A DNA stretch of 64,000 bases. It comes from an uncultured Armatimonadota bacterium. Its GTDB lineage: Bacteria; Armatimonadota; Fimbriimonadia; Fimbriimonadales; Fimbriimonadaceae. A program made the translations under genes and the position numbers. Positions within the stretch are counted from its first letter, which is position 1; the number at the start of each line of letters is the position of its first letter. Location of the stretch: NCBI GenBank assembly GCA_903904815.1, contig CAIVDU010000095.1, positions 1 to 64,000 on the forward strand. Direction: 5' to 3'. This document shows, piece after piece, positions 1 through 6,440 of the stretch. The notes beneath the pieces were generated by a model that was not told where the DNA came from, made no database searches, and saw only the letters and a program-made list of their open reading frames with translations.

Positions 1-164
1 GACATGAAGTCGATGCCGAAACCGCCGTGGACATGGATATCGACGAACCCGGGCACGAGGGTGCCGGAGGGAGGACGGGAAACGCGCTCGGTTTGACCGG
101 TGACGAAGTCGATGTCGTATGCGCCGAATCCGTCCGGCCCCAAATAGTCGAAAATTCCCTTCAC
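1..164 (-). CDS. nagA: N-acetylglucosamine-6-phosphate deacetylase, N-terminal part (partial)
   Basis: Only the first 54 or so codons are in the window; the gene continues past the left edge. Translating the minus strand from a GTG at 164 gives a short beta-strand lead-in followed by LVPGFVDIHVHGGFGIDF. This is the signature of the NagA branch of the amidohydrolase superfamily: the HxH pair binds metal at the end of the first TIM-barrel strand. NagA removes acetate from GlcNAc-6-phosphate in cytoplasmic amino-sugar and cell-wall recycling. The GTG overlaps the dprA stop codon as GTGA, which fixes the start and suggests translational coupling. Other amidohydrolases share the HxH motif, but the HVHGGFG context favours NagA. 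Confidence 0.85.
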   Translation of the reverse strand, partial: MKGIFDYLGPDGFGAYDIDFVTGQTERVSRPPSGTLVPGFVDIHVHGGFGIDFM

Positions 165-1267
165 GGTCTTAAGGCATACCCGCCTGCGTCGCGAATAACA
201 CGGCCTTCTAGTTCCAACAGCGTAAGTTCGGAAAGAATTTCTGCGGTTGGGAGGCCCGTGCGCTCAACGATGAACTCGGCGGCGAGAGGCGAAACGGTCA
301 GAACCGAGAGTATCTGTTCCCCGACTGAAGAAGCGGCGGCGACCTCCGGGACATGGGGGGTCGGCTCGATTCCGAGCGATTCCAGGATTTGGTAAGGATT
401 GTCGACGAGGGTCGCTCCGTCTCGAAGGAGGTTGAACGAGCCTCGAAAGTTGAGGTTGTCGATATTTGCGGGGACCACGAACACTTCCCTTCCCAGATCG
501 GCGGCCTCATGTGCGGTTCTGAGCGCTCCGCTACGGGCGGGAGCCTCGATGACGAGGACAGCGAGGCTGAGGGCGGCTATGAGACCATTACGCTCCAAGA
601 AACGGTATTCAATGGGCTTCGTGCCGACCGCGTACTGGCTGACGAGGCACCCTGAGTCCTTAATCTGTCGGAACAGTCCTCCATGAACGGCAGGATAGAC
701 GTGATCGACTCCTCCAGCGAGCACGGCTACCGTCGAACCTCCGGCATTCAGGGCGCCACGATGGGCTGCCGCATCGATACCGAGTGCGCCGCCACTCACG
801 ATGGTGACACCCGCCTTGGCCAGCGATTCGGCGAACTTTTCCGCGACGGCACGCCCGTAGGTAGACGCGGAGCGCGTTCCTACGATGGCGACGGTGGGCT
901 GGTCTAGGCAGTCGAGTGCGCCGTCCACGAACAGCGCAGGGGCGGTGGGACTTTCAGGGTAGACGCCGGGAACGGAGTCGGCCTCTACCACGAAGACGCC
1001 TCGGCTGAGCGCTGCTTCGAAAGCGGTTCGGGAGGCGAGCGACATGCGCTTTCGCTCGGCAGGGGTTAGCGCTTCGAATTGCTCGAGTTCAGTGACGGGA
1101 TCGACGCAAGAAGGGTCGAGTCTCTCTAAGAGAACTCGACCCTTCGAACCCGACATCTCCGCAGCAAGGAACTGCTGCCAGAAGTAGGGGGGAAGGTTCA
1201 GACTACCTTCCGTCTCCAGCGCCGCCACCGGCTCCGCCGCCGCCGCCCTTACCGCCACCAGCGCCAC
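161..1267 (-). CDS. dprA: DNA-processing protein DprA
   Basis: DprA (Smf) binds incoming single-stranded DNA in the cytoplasm during natural transformation and loads RecA. The Rossmann-like core is clear: TVAIVGTRSASTYGR, then VTIVSGGALGIDAAAHRGAL, then a central VLAGGVDHVYP and SGALRTAHEAADLGREVFVVP. A short winged-helix-like C-terminus (about the last 60 residues) follows. The start is uncertain. The longest frame begins at a GTG at 1267 and overlaps the upstream gene by 65 bases. The family N-terminus aligns from about YFWQQFL, so the true start may be a non-ATG codon near 1201 just after a GGAAGG. An ATG at 1156 would cut into the conserved N-terminus. It is followed by nagA with a 4-base overlap. 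The pilus operon elsewhere in the window fits a competence role. Confidence 0.93.
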   Translation of the reverse strand: MALVAVRAAAAEPVAALETEGSLNLPPYFWQQFLAAEMSGSKGRVLLERLDPSCVDPVTELEQFEALTPAERKRMSLASRTAFEAALSRGVFVVEADSVPGVYPESPTAPALFVDGALDCLDQPTVAIVGTRSASTYGRAVAEKFAESLAKAGVTIVSGGALGIDAAAHRGALNAGGSTVAVLAGGVDHVYPAVHGGLFRQIKDSGCLVSQYAVGTKPIEYRFLERNGLIAALSLAVLVIEAPARSGALRTAHEAADLGREVFVVPANIDNLNFRGSFNLLRDGATLVDNPYQILESLGIEPTPHVPEVAAASSVGEQILSVLTVSPLAAEFIVERTGLPTAEILSELTLLELEGRVIRDAGGYALRP

Positions 1268-2927
1268 CCGGTCCTCCGGGGCCTCGGCTGTTGGGGTCCT
1301 TGCTGCCGGGGAGTTTCACGGGCGCCAACGTATTGTCGATCGTAATACCGAACGGAATCTTGGCGATGTTTCCGAGCCAGTCGCTCACGGTGACCAGGAT
1401 CGTCTTTCGGCCATCAACCAATGGCTTGTTCTTGCCCACGGTGGAGAACGTGATGTTCAGCTCGCCGTCGGGCTTGTAGGTGAAGTCGTACGGCTTGCCG
1501 TCAATCGTTACCGAGACGGTTGACGGATTGACTCCGGAAGCTTCGTCCTCGATCTTGAAGTCGAGTTCGAGCGGGGGGCGTCCAGAAACCTGATCTCCAG
1601 GGTTCGGGAACTGCATGACGACCTTTGGAGGCGTGAGGTCGACGCCGAGGTCCTTGTCGAATCCGAAGATGCTTCCGTCCTTTCCAGGCACGATCAGGGT
1701 CGTTCCGGCAAGAACGGCAGGACCAGATGCGGGCACCGAAGTGATGGGTTCAGCCGTGGTCTGGCTTCCGCCTTGTCCGCCGCCCAATCCGCCGCCGCCA
1801 AACCCGCCTGCGCCACCACCGAATCCGCCAGCGCCAGGTCCGCCACCACCGAATCCACCGGCGCCGGGTCCGCCGCCGCCAGGGCCGCCGCGACCGCCCC
1901 GGCCGGGAGTCGAGCTAGCACTCGCAGCGACAGTCGCGGGAAGCGGTCGAAGAATGTAGCTCCAGAGGATCTTGCCCTGGGTGACATCGACGAGGTTCAC
2001 CGCGCCATTCGTAGTGGGGAAAGCAAACTTGGTTCCAACCGCGCTCGGTCGAGCCTGAGGATAGGATCCCAGATCAATCGGGGTCTTGAAGAGGGCCGCT
2101 TTCTCGAGCGAGTAGCCGAGCACTCGGCCGTCGGTGGTTTCAACCACCAAGCCAGAGGCGCTCACGGCTGGACCGAAGACGAGCTGTTCTTTCGTCATGA
2201 CCTGCCATCGCGCAGCGCCAGTTGCCGCATCGGCGGCGACGACGTAGGGGCCGGTAATGAAGTAGACGCGGTCTCCGAAGACGACGGGAATGGCGTCGGG
2301 CTGAGTCTGGGTGAGCTTGATCGTCCAGTCGAACTTGCGATTCGTGACGTTGAGGCTCACGAGTTCATTGCGAAGGTTGAAGAAGAGGACGCTGTCTTTG
2401 TAAGCGCCGAGGGTTCCGGTGATTCCGCTGTAGACGGGGTAAGGACCGGCCGCGCTCCATACGGGCTCGCCGGTGGCGAGATCGATCGCATTGATCGTGT
2501 TATCGCTCTGGGCATAGACAAAGTAGTGGTCGGTGACTACAGGCTGACCGATGACCGAACCCACTGAGGAGTAGATCCACTTCTGGTTTCCGGTGTTTAC
2601 GTCAATGGCGTAGATCTGCTTATTGTCGCCAGCGGCGATGAGCAAATTTCCGGCCAGGACGGGGGCAGCGTGGAACGATCCATCGATTGGATCGACAGCG
2701 GGAAATTGCCACAGCTTATTTCCACTTTGGCGGTCGAGAGCATATACGCGGTTTCCGACCGCGGTATAGATCGTGTCACCATTGACGACCGGCGCTCCAG
2801 CCGGGGGTACGGACGTCGACTGATACCAGCGCCAGGCTAACGGGGCCGGGCCATCAAACTGGGCCGAGGCCGCGGCAGCAAGGCCGAGCACCGCAAGGCC
2901 GACGAGGACGGATCGCATTCTTCGCAT
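1203..2927 (-). CDS. Secreted PQQ-like beta-propeller protein with Gly-rich linker and tail
   Basis: A 574-residue exported protein. Residues 1-22 form a signal peptide (MRRMRSVLVGLAVLGLAAAASA). About residues 30-330 are repeated propeller blades of the PQQ/WD40-like type, with recurring patterns such as GDTIYTAVGNRVYALDRQSG and AIDVNTGNQKWIY. A Gly/Pro/Phe-rich linker (about 340-385) is followed by a further blade, then an Ig-like segment with PPKVVMQFPNPGDQVSG and VTVSDWLGNIAKIPFGITID. The C-terminal 35 residues are almost entirely Gly, Pro and Ala. Such propellers usually scaffold envelope or extracellular protein interactions; no catalytic role can be inferred. An alternative ATG lies three codons in. 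It sits directly upstream of dprA. Function unknown. Confidence 0.85.
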   Translation of the reverse strand: MRRMRSVLVGLAVLGLAAAASAQFDGPAPLAWRWYQSTSVPPAGAPVVNGDTIYTAVGNRVYALDRQSGNKLWQFPAVDPIDGSFHAAPVLAGNLLIAAGDNKQIYAIDVNTGNQKWIYSSVGSVIGQPVVTDHYFVYAQSDNTINAIDLATGEPVWSAAGPYPVYSGITGTLGAYKDSVLFFNLRNELVSLNVTNRKFDWTIKLTQTQPDAIPVVFGDRVYFITGPYVVAADAATGAARWQVMTKEQLVFGPAVSASGLVVETTDGRVLGYSLEKAALFKTPIDLGSYPQARPSAVGTKFAFPTTNGAVNLVDVTQGKILWSYILRPLPATVAASASSTPGRGGRGGPGGGGPGAGGFGGGGPGAGGFGGGAGGFGGGGLGGGQGGSQTTAEPITSVPASGPAVLAGTTLIVPGKDGSIFGFDKDLGVDLTPPKVVMQFPNPGDQVSGRPPLELDFKIEDEASGVNPSTVSVTIDGKPYDFTYKPDGELNITFSTVGKNKPLVDGRKTILVTVSDWLGNIAKIPFGITIDNTLAPVKLPGSKDPNSRGPGGPGGAGGGKGGGGGAGGGAGDGR

Positions 2928-2997
2928 CTTCTGCTAGGTTCTCCAGAGGCCGCAGGCACACCGAGGCCGCCCACATTGTAGTTAGTTAGGCGATGGT

Positions 2998-3026
2998 TTG
3001 TCCATCGTCTCACCCTAAGCCATACT
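2998..3026 (+). promoter_or_regulatory. Predicted sigma-70-type promoter for the polysaccharide deacetylase
   Basis: TTGTCC at 2998-3003 and CATACT at 3021-3026 are separated by 17 bases, the canonical spacing. Transcription would start near 3033, between the divergent propeller and deacetylase genes. Assigned by eye from consensus only. Confidence 0.45.
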
Positions 3027-3069
3027 AGGGACGCTTTTGGAGGCCCAGTCGTCACTACGCTTTTTTGAT

Positions 3070-3756
3070 ATGAGCGCAATCATTCTGTGTTATCACAAAG
3101 TTGGCCCTAAAATTGAGGAAGGGAGGCGTCTGAACGTGTCTCCCGGCCGATTGCGGTCACACGCCTCCTATTTTAAGCGGAAGGGTTACCGATTCGTGAG
3201 AGCGGGTGATTTGGCCCAATCTTGGTCGGAGAAAACGGTCTGTTTTTCTTTTGACGACGCGTACTGGTCGACAGTGGAGTGGGGTCTTCCCGAGCTGGAC
3301 CGGTTGGGAGTGCCGGGAACTCTGTATGCGGTGACGTCTCTGGTCGGCAAGACATCGAACTGGGATCCTAGCTGCCCTCGGCCGCTGGCGGGATGGGACG
3401 CGCTTGTTTCGGCTCAGGCGCGAGGGCACGAGATTGGAAATCACACTCATAGCCATCGTCGCATGTCGGAATTGACGGCAGAGGAACAGCTCTCGGAGAT
3501 TCGCATCGCCGATGAGATGTTGCGGGAGCACGGAATCACGCCGGGCAGCTTCTGCTATCCGTACGGCGCGTATGACGACACTACGGTCGAGGTTCTGGGC
3601 GAGTGTGGGTACGGGGTTGGGCTGGCGCTGAACAAGCGGGTGGCCGCAGCGACGGATCAGCGCTTGGTGCTGCCCCGGATTGTGGTGGGGTATAGCGATG
3701 CGCTGCCGATGTTGCTGTACAAGATTTACCTTCGCCCGCGATTGCGGCGTGGGTGA
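3070..3756 (+). CDS. Polysaccharide deacetylase (NodB/CE4 family)
   Basis: A carbohydrate esterase family 4 protein of about 228 residues, expected to remove N- or O-acetyl groups from cell-wall or exopolysaccharide. MSAIILCYHKV is the usual opening of the family. SFDDAYWST carries the catalytic Asp and metal-binding Asp. EIGNHTHSHRRMS supplies the HxxxH metal ligands. FCYPYGAYDD is the third motif. No signal peptide is evident, so it may act in the cytoplasm or be exported by another route. ATG 3070 is chosen because the family N-terminus begins there; an in-frame TTG at 3037 would add 11 residues. It is transcribed away from the propeller gene and no operon partner is seen. Confidence 0.9.
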   Translation: MSAIILCYHKVGPKIEEGRRLNVSPGRLRSHASYFKRKGYRFVRAGDLAQSWSEKTVCFSFDDAYWSTVEWGLPELDRLGVPGTLYAVTSLVGKTSNWDPSCPRPLAGWDALVSAQARGHEIGNHTHSHRRMSELTAEEQLSEIRIADEMLREHGITPGSFCYPYGAYDDTTVEVLGECGYGVGLALNKRVAAATDQRLVLPRIVVGYSDALPMLLYKIYLRPRLRRG

Positions 3757-3907
3757 GGTTTTTGCCTCGGGGTCGGGATTCGGTCATCAACTGTGGATTT
3801 GTCCTGCGCTTGAAAGCCGCGTCATTTGGACTAATAAGGCTTTCCTTCGCATGGGGCCATATTGGAGATTGAGTTGACTTTTGCAAGTATGCAAACCCTC
3901 TCCCATG

Positions 3908-3937
3908 CCCCCTCCCTTTTAACGAAAAGGGAGGGGG
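3908..3937. repeat. Perfect 13-bp inverted repeat (CCCCCTCCC palindrome)
   Basis: CCCCCTCCCTTTT at 3908-3920 pairs perfectly with AAAAGGGAGGGGG at 3925-3937 across an AACG loop. It lies about 150 bases after the deacetylase stop with no following T-tract. It therefore looks more like part of a dispersed palindromic element than a simple terminator. Related C/T-rich sequence occurs at 4096-4130 and inside a coding region at 13807-13857. Confidence 0.6.
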
Positions 3938-3990
3938 AGCCAGATTACATGCGGGCAAAAATGGCGAAGGTCAATCCATGTCAGCCGACC

Positions 3991-4164
3991 GAGAGGGCTG
4001 GGAGAGGTGGCTTACGGTCGAAACTACGTCGCGCCATCGAATCCGAATAAATGACTCTCACACCTGCTGGCCCAGAACCCAACGTGCAAGTCGGTCCCTC
4101 TCCGCAGGCGGAGAGGGTTGGGAGAGGTGGACTCCGGTCGAACCTGCGTCGCGGAAGCGACTCC
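3991..4164. repeat. Two copies of a 54-bp repeat, 120 bp apart
   Basis: The segments 3991-4044 and 4111-4164 share the pattern GAGAGGG-TGGGAGAGGTGG, then CGGTCGAA-CT-CGTCGC, with scattered mismatches. The second copy is preceded by CCCTCTCCGCAGGCGGAGAGGG, a palindrome. The stretch 3757-4177 between two genes has no coding signal of its own. These look like remnants of an interspersed palindromic repeat family. Mobility cannot be shown from one window. Confidence 0.6.
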
Positions 4165-4177
4165 ATAGGAAGTAGTC

Positions 4178-4794
4178 CTAAATCCCAACTGAAGGGATAT
4201 CCGCCGCGTTTCGAATCAACTTCCAAGTGCCGGTAGAGTCTCTGACCAAAAGGGTCGGTGTGCTGTTCACGCCGAGGTCGATCGAGAACTTTTTGCTCGC
4301 GGTCACTCTTTTTTCGTAAGGCTTGCTTGCCGGTGTTCCGACGATGCCGGGAAGAGAGCGGGCTCTCAGATAGCGATTCAGCGAAGGCACTTCGAGGTCA
4401 ACTTTTCCGCTTAGGAGGTCGGCCACTACGGAATCGTATTTGCCTGAGGCCCGGGCGATTTCAGCAGCGACGGAGGCATTGAAGGCCAATTTGTGCTGGG
4501 GCAGGGGAAATTGGACCGACGTGAACTGCAGTCCGGGCGTGCGGTGCACCTGCTTTTGAATTTCGGGAAACTTCTGTCGGCAGGCCGGGCATTCGAGGTC
4601 TAGGAATGCAACCACAGCCGGACCGGGCTTCAGTTTTGGCAACTCCAACTCCAACTCCAGCTTAGTGACCGTGATGGCACTTAGGGGAGTTTCTTCGGGA
4701 AGTTGGGGGCTTGGGCCTTGGCGGTCTGAAGGGCAATGGTCGCGAGCAAGAGGAATGAAACGACAATGGCTTTTGGTTTTGAAACGATCAACAA
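4178..4794 (-). CDS. Exported thioredoxin-fold (DsbA/thioredoxin_4-like) protein with an apparent frameshift
   Basis: The main frame encodes a thioredoxin-like domain. VVAFLDLECPACRQKFPEI contains the CPAC redox motif, followed by an alpha-helical insert and a cis-Pro-type NSTPTLLV. It would be a periplasmic disulfide oxidoreductase. The N-terminus of that frame is unlike a secretion signal. A different frame, opening at TTG 4794 behind the strong AGGAGG, encodes a textbook signal peptide (VVSFLLLATIALQTAKAQA) and then stops at TAA 4683-4681. Adding one base in the CCCC run (4684-4687) would join the two as ...NFPKKLPLSAITVTK. The gene is therefore either frameshifted, mis-sequenced by one base, or uses programmed frameshifting. 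The domain itself is intact. Confidence 0.75.
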
Positions 4795-4813
4795 TGCATC
4801 CTCCTCGAAGCAT

Positions 4814-5196
4814 GTGGACTTTGCGATCACCCCGATACGCGGTGGTTCAAGCTTCGATCATCTCGAATACAGGCAATTTCAACACACTGAGTTTGCAAAT
4901 TAGTTCCTGGATGCTCCAGTAGTTTTACTGGGAGGGATTATTCTTGTTTCCGGCTGGTGATGGCTTTGGAATTGCGTTGGTGGTCAATGCATCATCGTCG
5001 AAGGGCTTGGACTTTTCACCACCCGATCGTCAGCGATTCTTTTTTCGATCATCACAAGCGCGGGCATTTTCACAATCCTTGGTATGCGTCCACGGCTGTA
5101 GATGCACCCAGTATTTTTACGAGGGTCATCATCCGTGTTTCCGCTGTTGGTAGGAATCTTTCCCGAATCTAGCAGACAGAACCAAAATCAGCCGGG
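4814..5196. other. Intergenic stretch without a recognisable gene
   Basis: No coding region with plausible composition, start site or family resemblance was seen on either strand. The DNA is slightly more T-rich than its surroundings and leads into the tRNA-Ile promoter. Small frames here lack ribosome-binding sites. Confidence 0.5.
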
Positions 5197-5202
5197 TATA
5201 AT
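5197..5202 (+). promoter_or_regulatory. -10 box of the tRNA-Ile promoter
   Basis: A perfect TATAAT lies 15 bases before the mature tRNA 5' end. No good -35 hexamer is visible at the standard distance. Confidence 0.5.
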
Positions 5203-5216
5203 CTCGTCCTGGTTCC

Positions 5217-5293
<77 letters not shown>

Positions 5294-5453
5294 AACCTTT
5301 TGATCGTAGGAATTGGATAGGGCGTCCCGCTAAGGCGGGAAGGTCGCTAAGTCGAATCTAGCTGGGCCCACCAAACCTTTTGATCGTAGGAATTGGATAG
5401 AGCGTCCCGCTAGGGCGGGAAGGTCGCTAGTTCGAATCTTGCTGGGCCCACCA
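5294..5453 (+). repeat. Two tandem 80-bp degenerate tRNA copies
   Basis: Two direct repeats, 5294-5373 and 5374-5453, follow tRNA-Ile exactly in register (period 80 bp). Each keeps a D-loop-like TTGGATAG(A/G)GCG, a stable TCCCG/CGGGA anticodon-like stem with altered loop, the T-arm and the 3' acceptor strand CTGGGCCCACCA. The 5' acceptor strand has been replaced by CCTTTTGATCGT, so no acceptor stem can form. The first copy also has a broken T-loop (AAGTCGAAT). These are best read as tRNA pseudogene copies that are still co-transcribed with tRNA-Ile. Confidence 0.8.
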
Positions 5454-5458
5454 AACCG

Positions 5459-5495
5459 AATCCTCCGAATTCTTACTGAATCGGAGGATTTTTTG
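5459..5495 (+). terminator. Rho-independent terminator of the tRNA-Ile unit
   Basis: AATCCTCCGA pairs with TCGGAGGATT over 10 bp and is followed directly by a run of T. It closes the transcription unit containing tRNA-Ile and its two degenerate copies. Confidence 0.85.
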
Positions 5496-5665
5496 TGCTT
5501 GGTTCTTGTAGCCTCGAGGTCTTTTCGGGGTTCCTTTCCTCGTCAAAAATGAAGATGATTACGGCCTCCACGTTCAGTCATGCGGGGGCAGCGGACGGGA
5601 GCCCGCTGCTATCCTTGAGGCTGTCGTCGCTTGTGGTTGGAACTTCTTACTTCTGGTGGCGGTGG

Positions 5666-6088
5666 TTAAGGGTGCGCGGCTTTCCACGTCCGAGTGAAGT
5701 CTCGGAGATACGTCCATTGGACGTCGTGGGCTTTTGACTCCGGCGATTCCGATTGGCGGGACCAGAGGACGATGTCTTTTGCGGCTTGGTCGGGGTTTTG
5801 GGGGAATTGGTGGGCCCATAGGTAGACGTGGATCCAGACGGTTCCCTTCTTGGCGGTGGGAAGGCAGGCGACGGAAAGGGTGGGATTGCGCAGGTCGCCG
5901 GGGCGGGGTTCTGGGGTTTTCAGTTTGGGGTCGGCCAGTCGGACGCCTTCGTGTTTGAGGAATTTCGCGATTTTTGGGGCGTCTTTTTTCGAGGCGGCGA
6001 GGCGGATTTCGTTTAGGCTTCGGAGTTCGGCGGGGCCGGTGGTTTGGATGCCGAGCGCGAGCGCGGTAAGCAGGGGGAGGGGGCTCAT
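5666..6088 (-). CDS. Small secreted hypothetical protein
   Basis: A 140-residue protein with a short hydrophobic N-terminus (MSPLPLLTALALGIQTTG) that could be a signal peptide. The rest is a Lys/Pro-rich soluble domain with a Trp-rich C-terminal half (VWIHVYLWAHQF, DVQWTYLRDFTRTW). No family is recognised. Codon use looks like that of its neighbours. It stands alone between the tRNA unit and the GH31 gene. Confidence 0.6.
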   Translation of the reverse strand: MSPLPLLTALALGIQTTGPAELRSLNEIRLAASKKDAPKIAKFLKHEGVRLADPKLKTPEPRPGDLRNPTLSVACLPTAKKGTVWIHVYLWAHQFPQNPDQAAKDIVLWSRQSESPESKAHDVQWTYLRDFTRTWKAAHP

Positions 6089-6440
6089 AGTGGAATTGGG
6101 CGAGTCGATTGGTTTGTCGTCACTACTGACAGTACATCGTTTCCGGGTTTAAGGAGTAGGCCAAAGACCTGCTCTTGCAGCCCCTTTAGGACGTGTCGTT
6201 TTTCAACGGACTATTTCGGTTTTAAAGGCGATCTAGACCCGCTATCGGGTCGATGATTGGACCGCGCGGAGTGGTCCCGTCTTGGGTTAGGTTACGCAAC
6301 GGCTAATAGGCTGGGTTTTGGGCGTAGCCTGGGTTCCTGCCCGTGGCTCTGGCTGGCCAACTCTGCGATGTCCGGAAACTGCAGGCAGGAACCTGCGGCT
6401 ACTTTGGGTTTGTATTCCTGTGCATTCAGCATTTTTATCC
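6089..6440. repeat. Gene-free stretch with an interspersed repeat
   Basis: No supportable gene. At about 6325-6415 the DNA contains GGTTCCTGCC and, inverted, GGCAGGAACC followed by TGCGGCTACTTTGGGTT. A closely similar block occurs at about 17117-17147 (GAGCAGGAACTCGCGGCTAA then CTTGGGATT). This suggests a dispersed, partly palindromic repeat family in non-coding DNA. Confidence 0.5.

Noticed and set aside
161-1156. DprA beginning at ATG 1156
   Set aside because: That start would remove part of the conserved N-terminal region that aligns with other DprA proteins; a start upstream of YFWQQFL is preferred though its codon is uncertain.
1773-2567. 264-codon open frame on the plus strand opposite the propeller gene
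   Set aside because: Antisense to a protein with clear blades; the Ala/Arg-rich translation of the first part simply mirrors the Gly-rich tail of the real gene.
3908-3937. Rho-independent terminator of the deacetylase gene
   Set aside because: The stem is strong but 150 bases from the stop and has no T-tract; the same motif recurs inside a coding sequence.
5294-5453. Two further functional tRNA genes
   Set aside because: The 5' acceptor strand cannot pair with the retained 3' strand and the anticodon loop has 6 instead of 7 bases.
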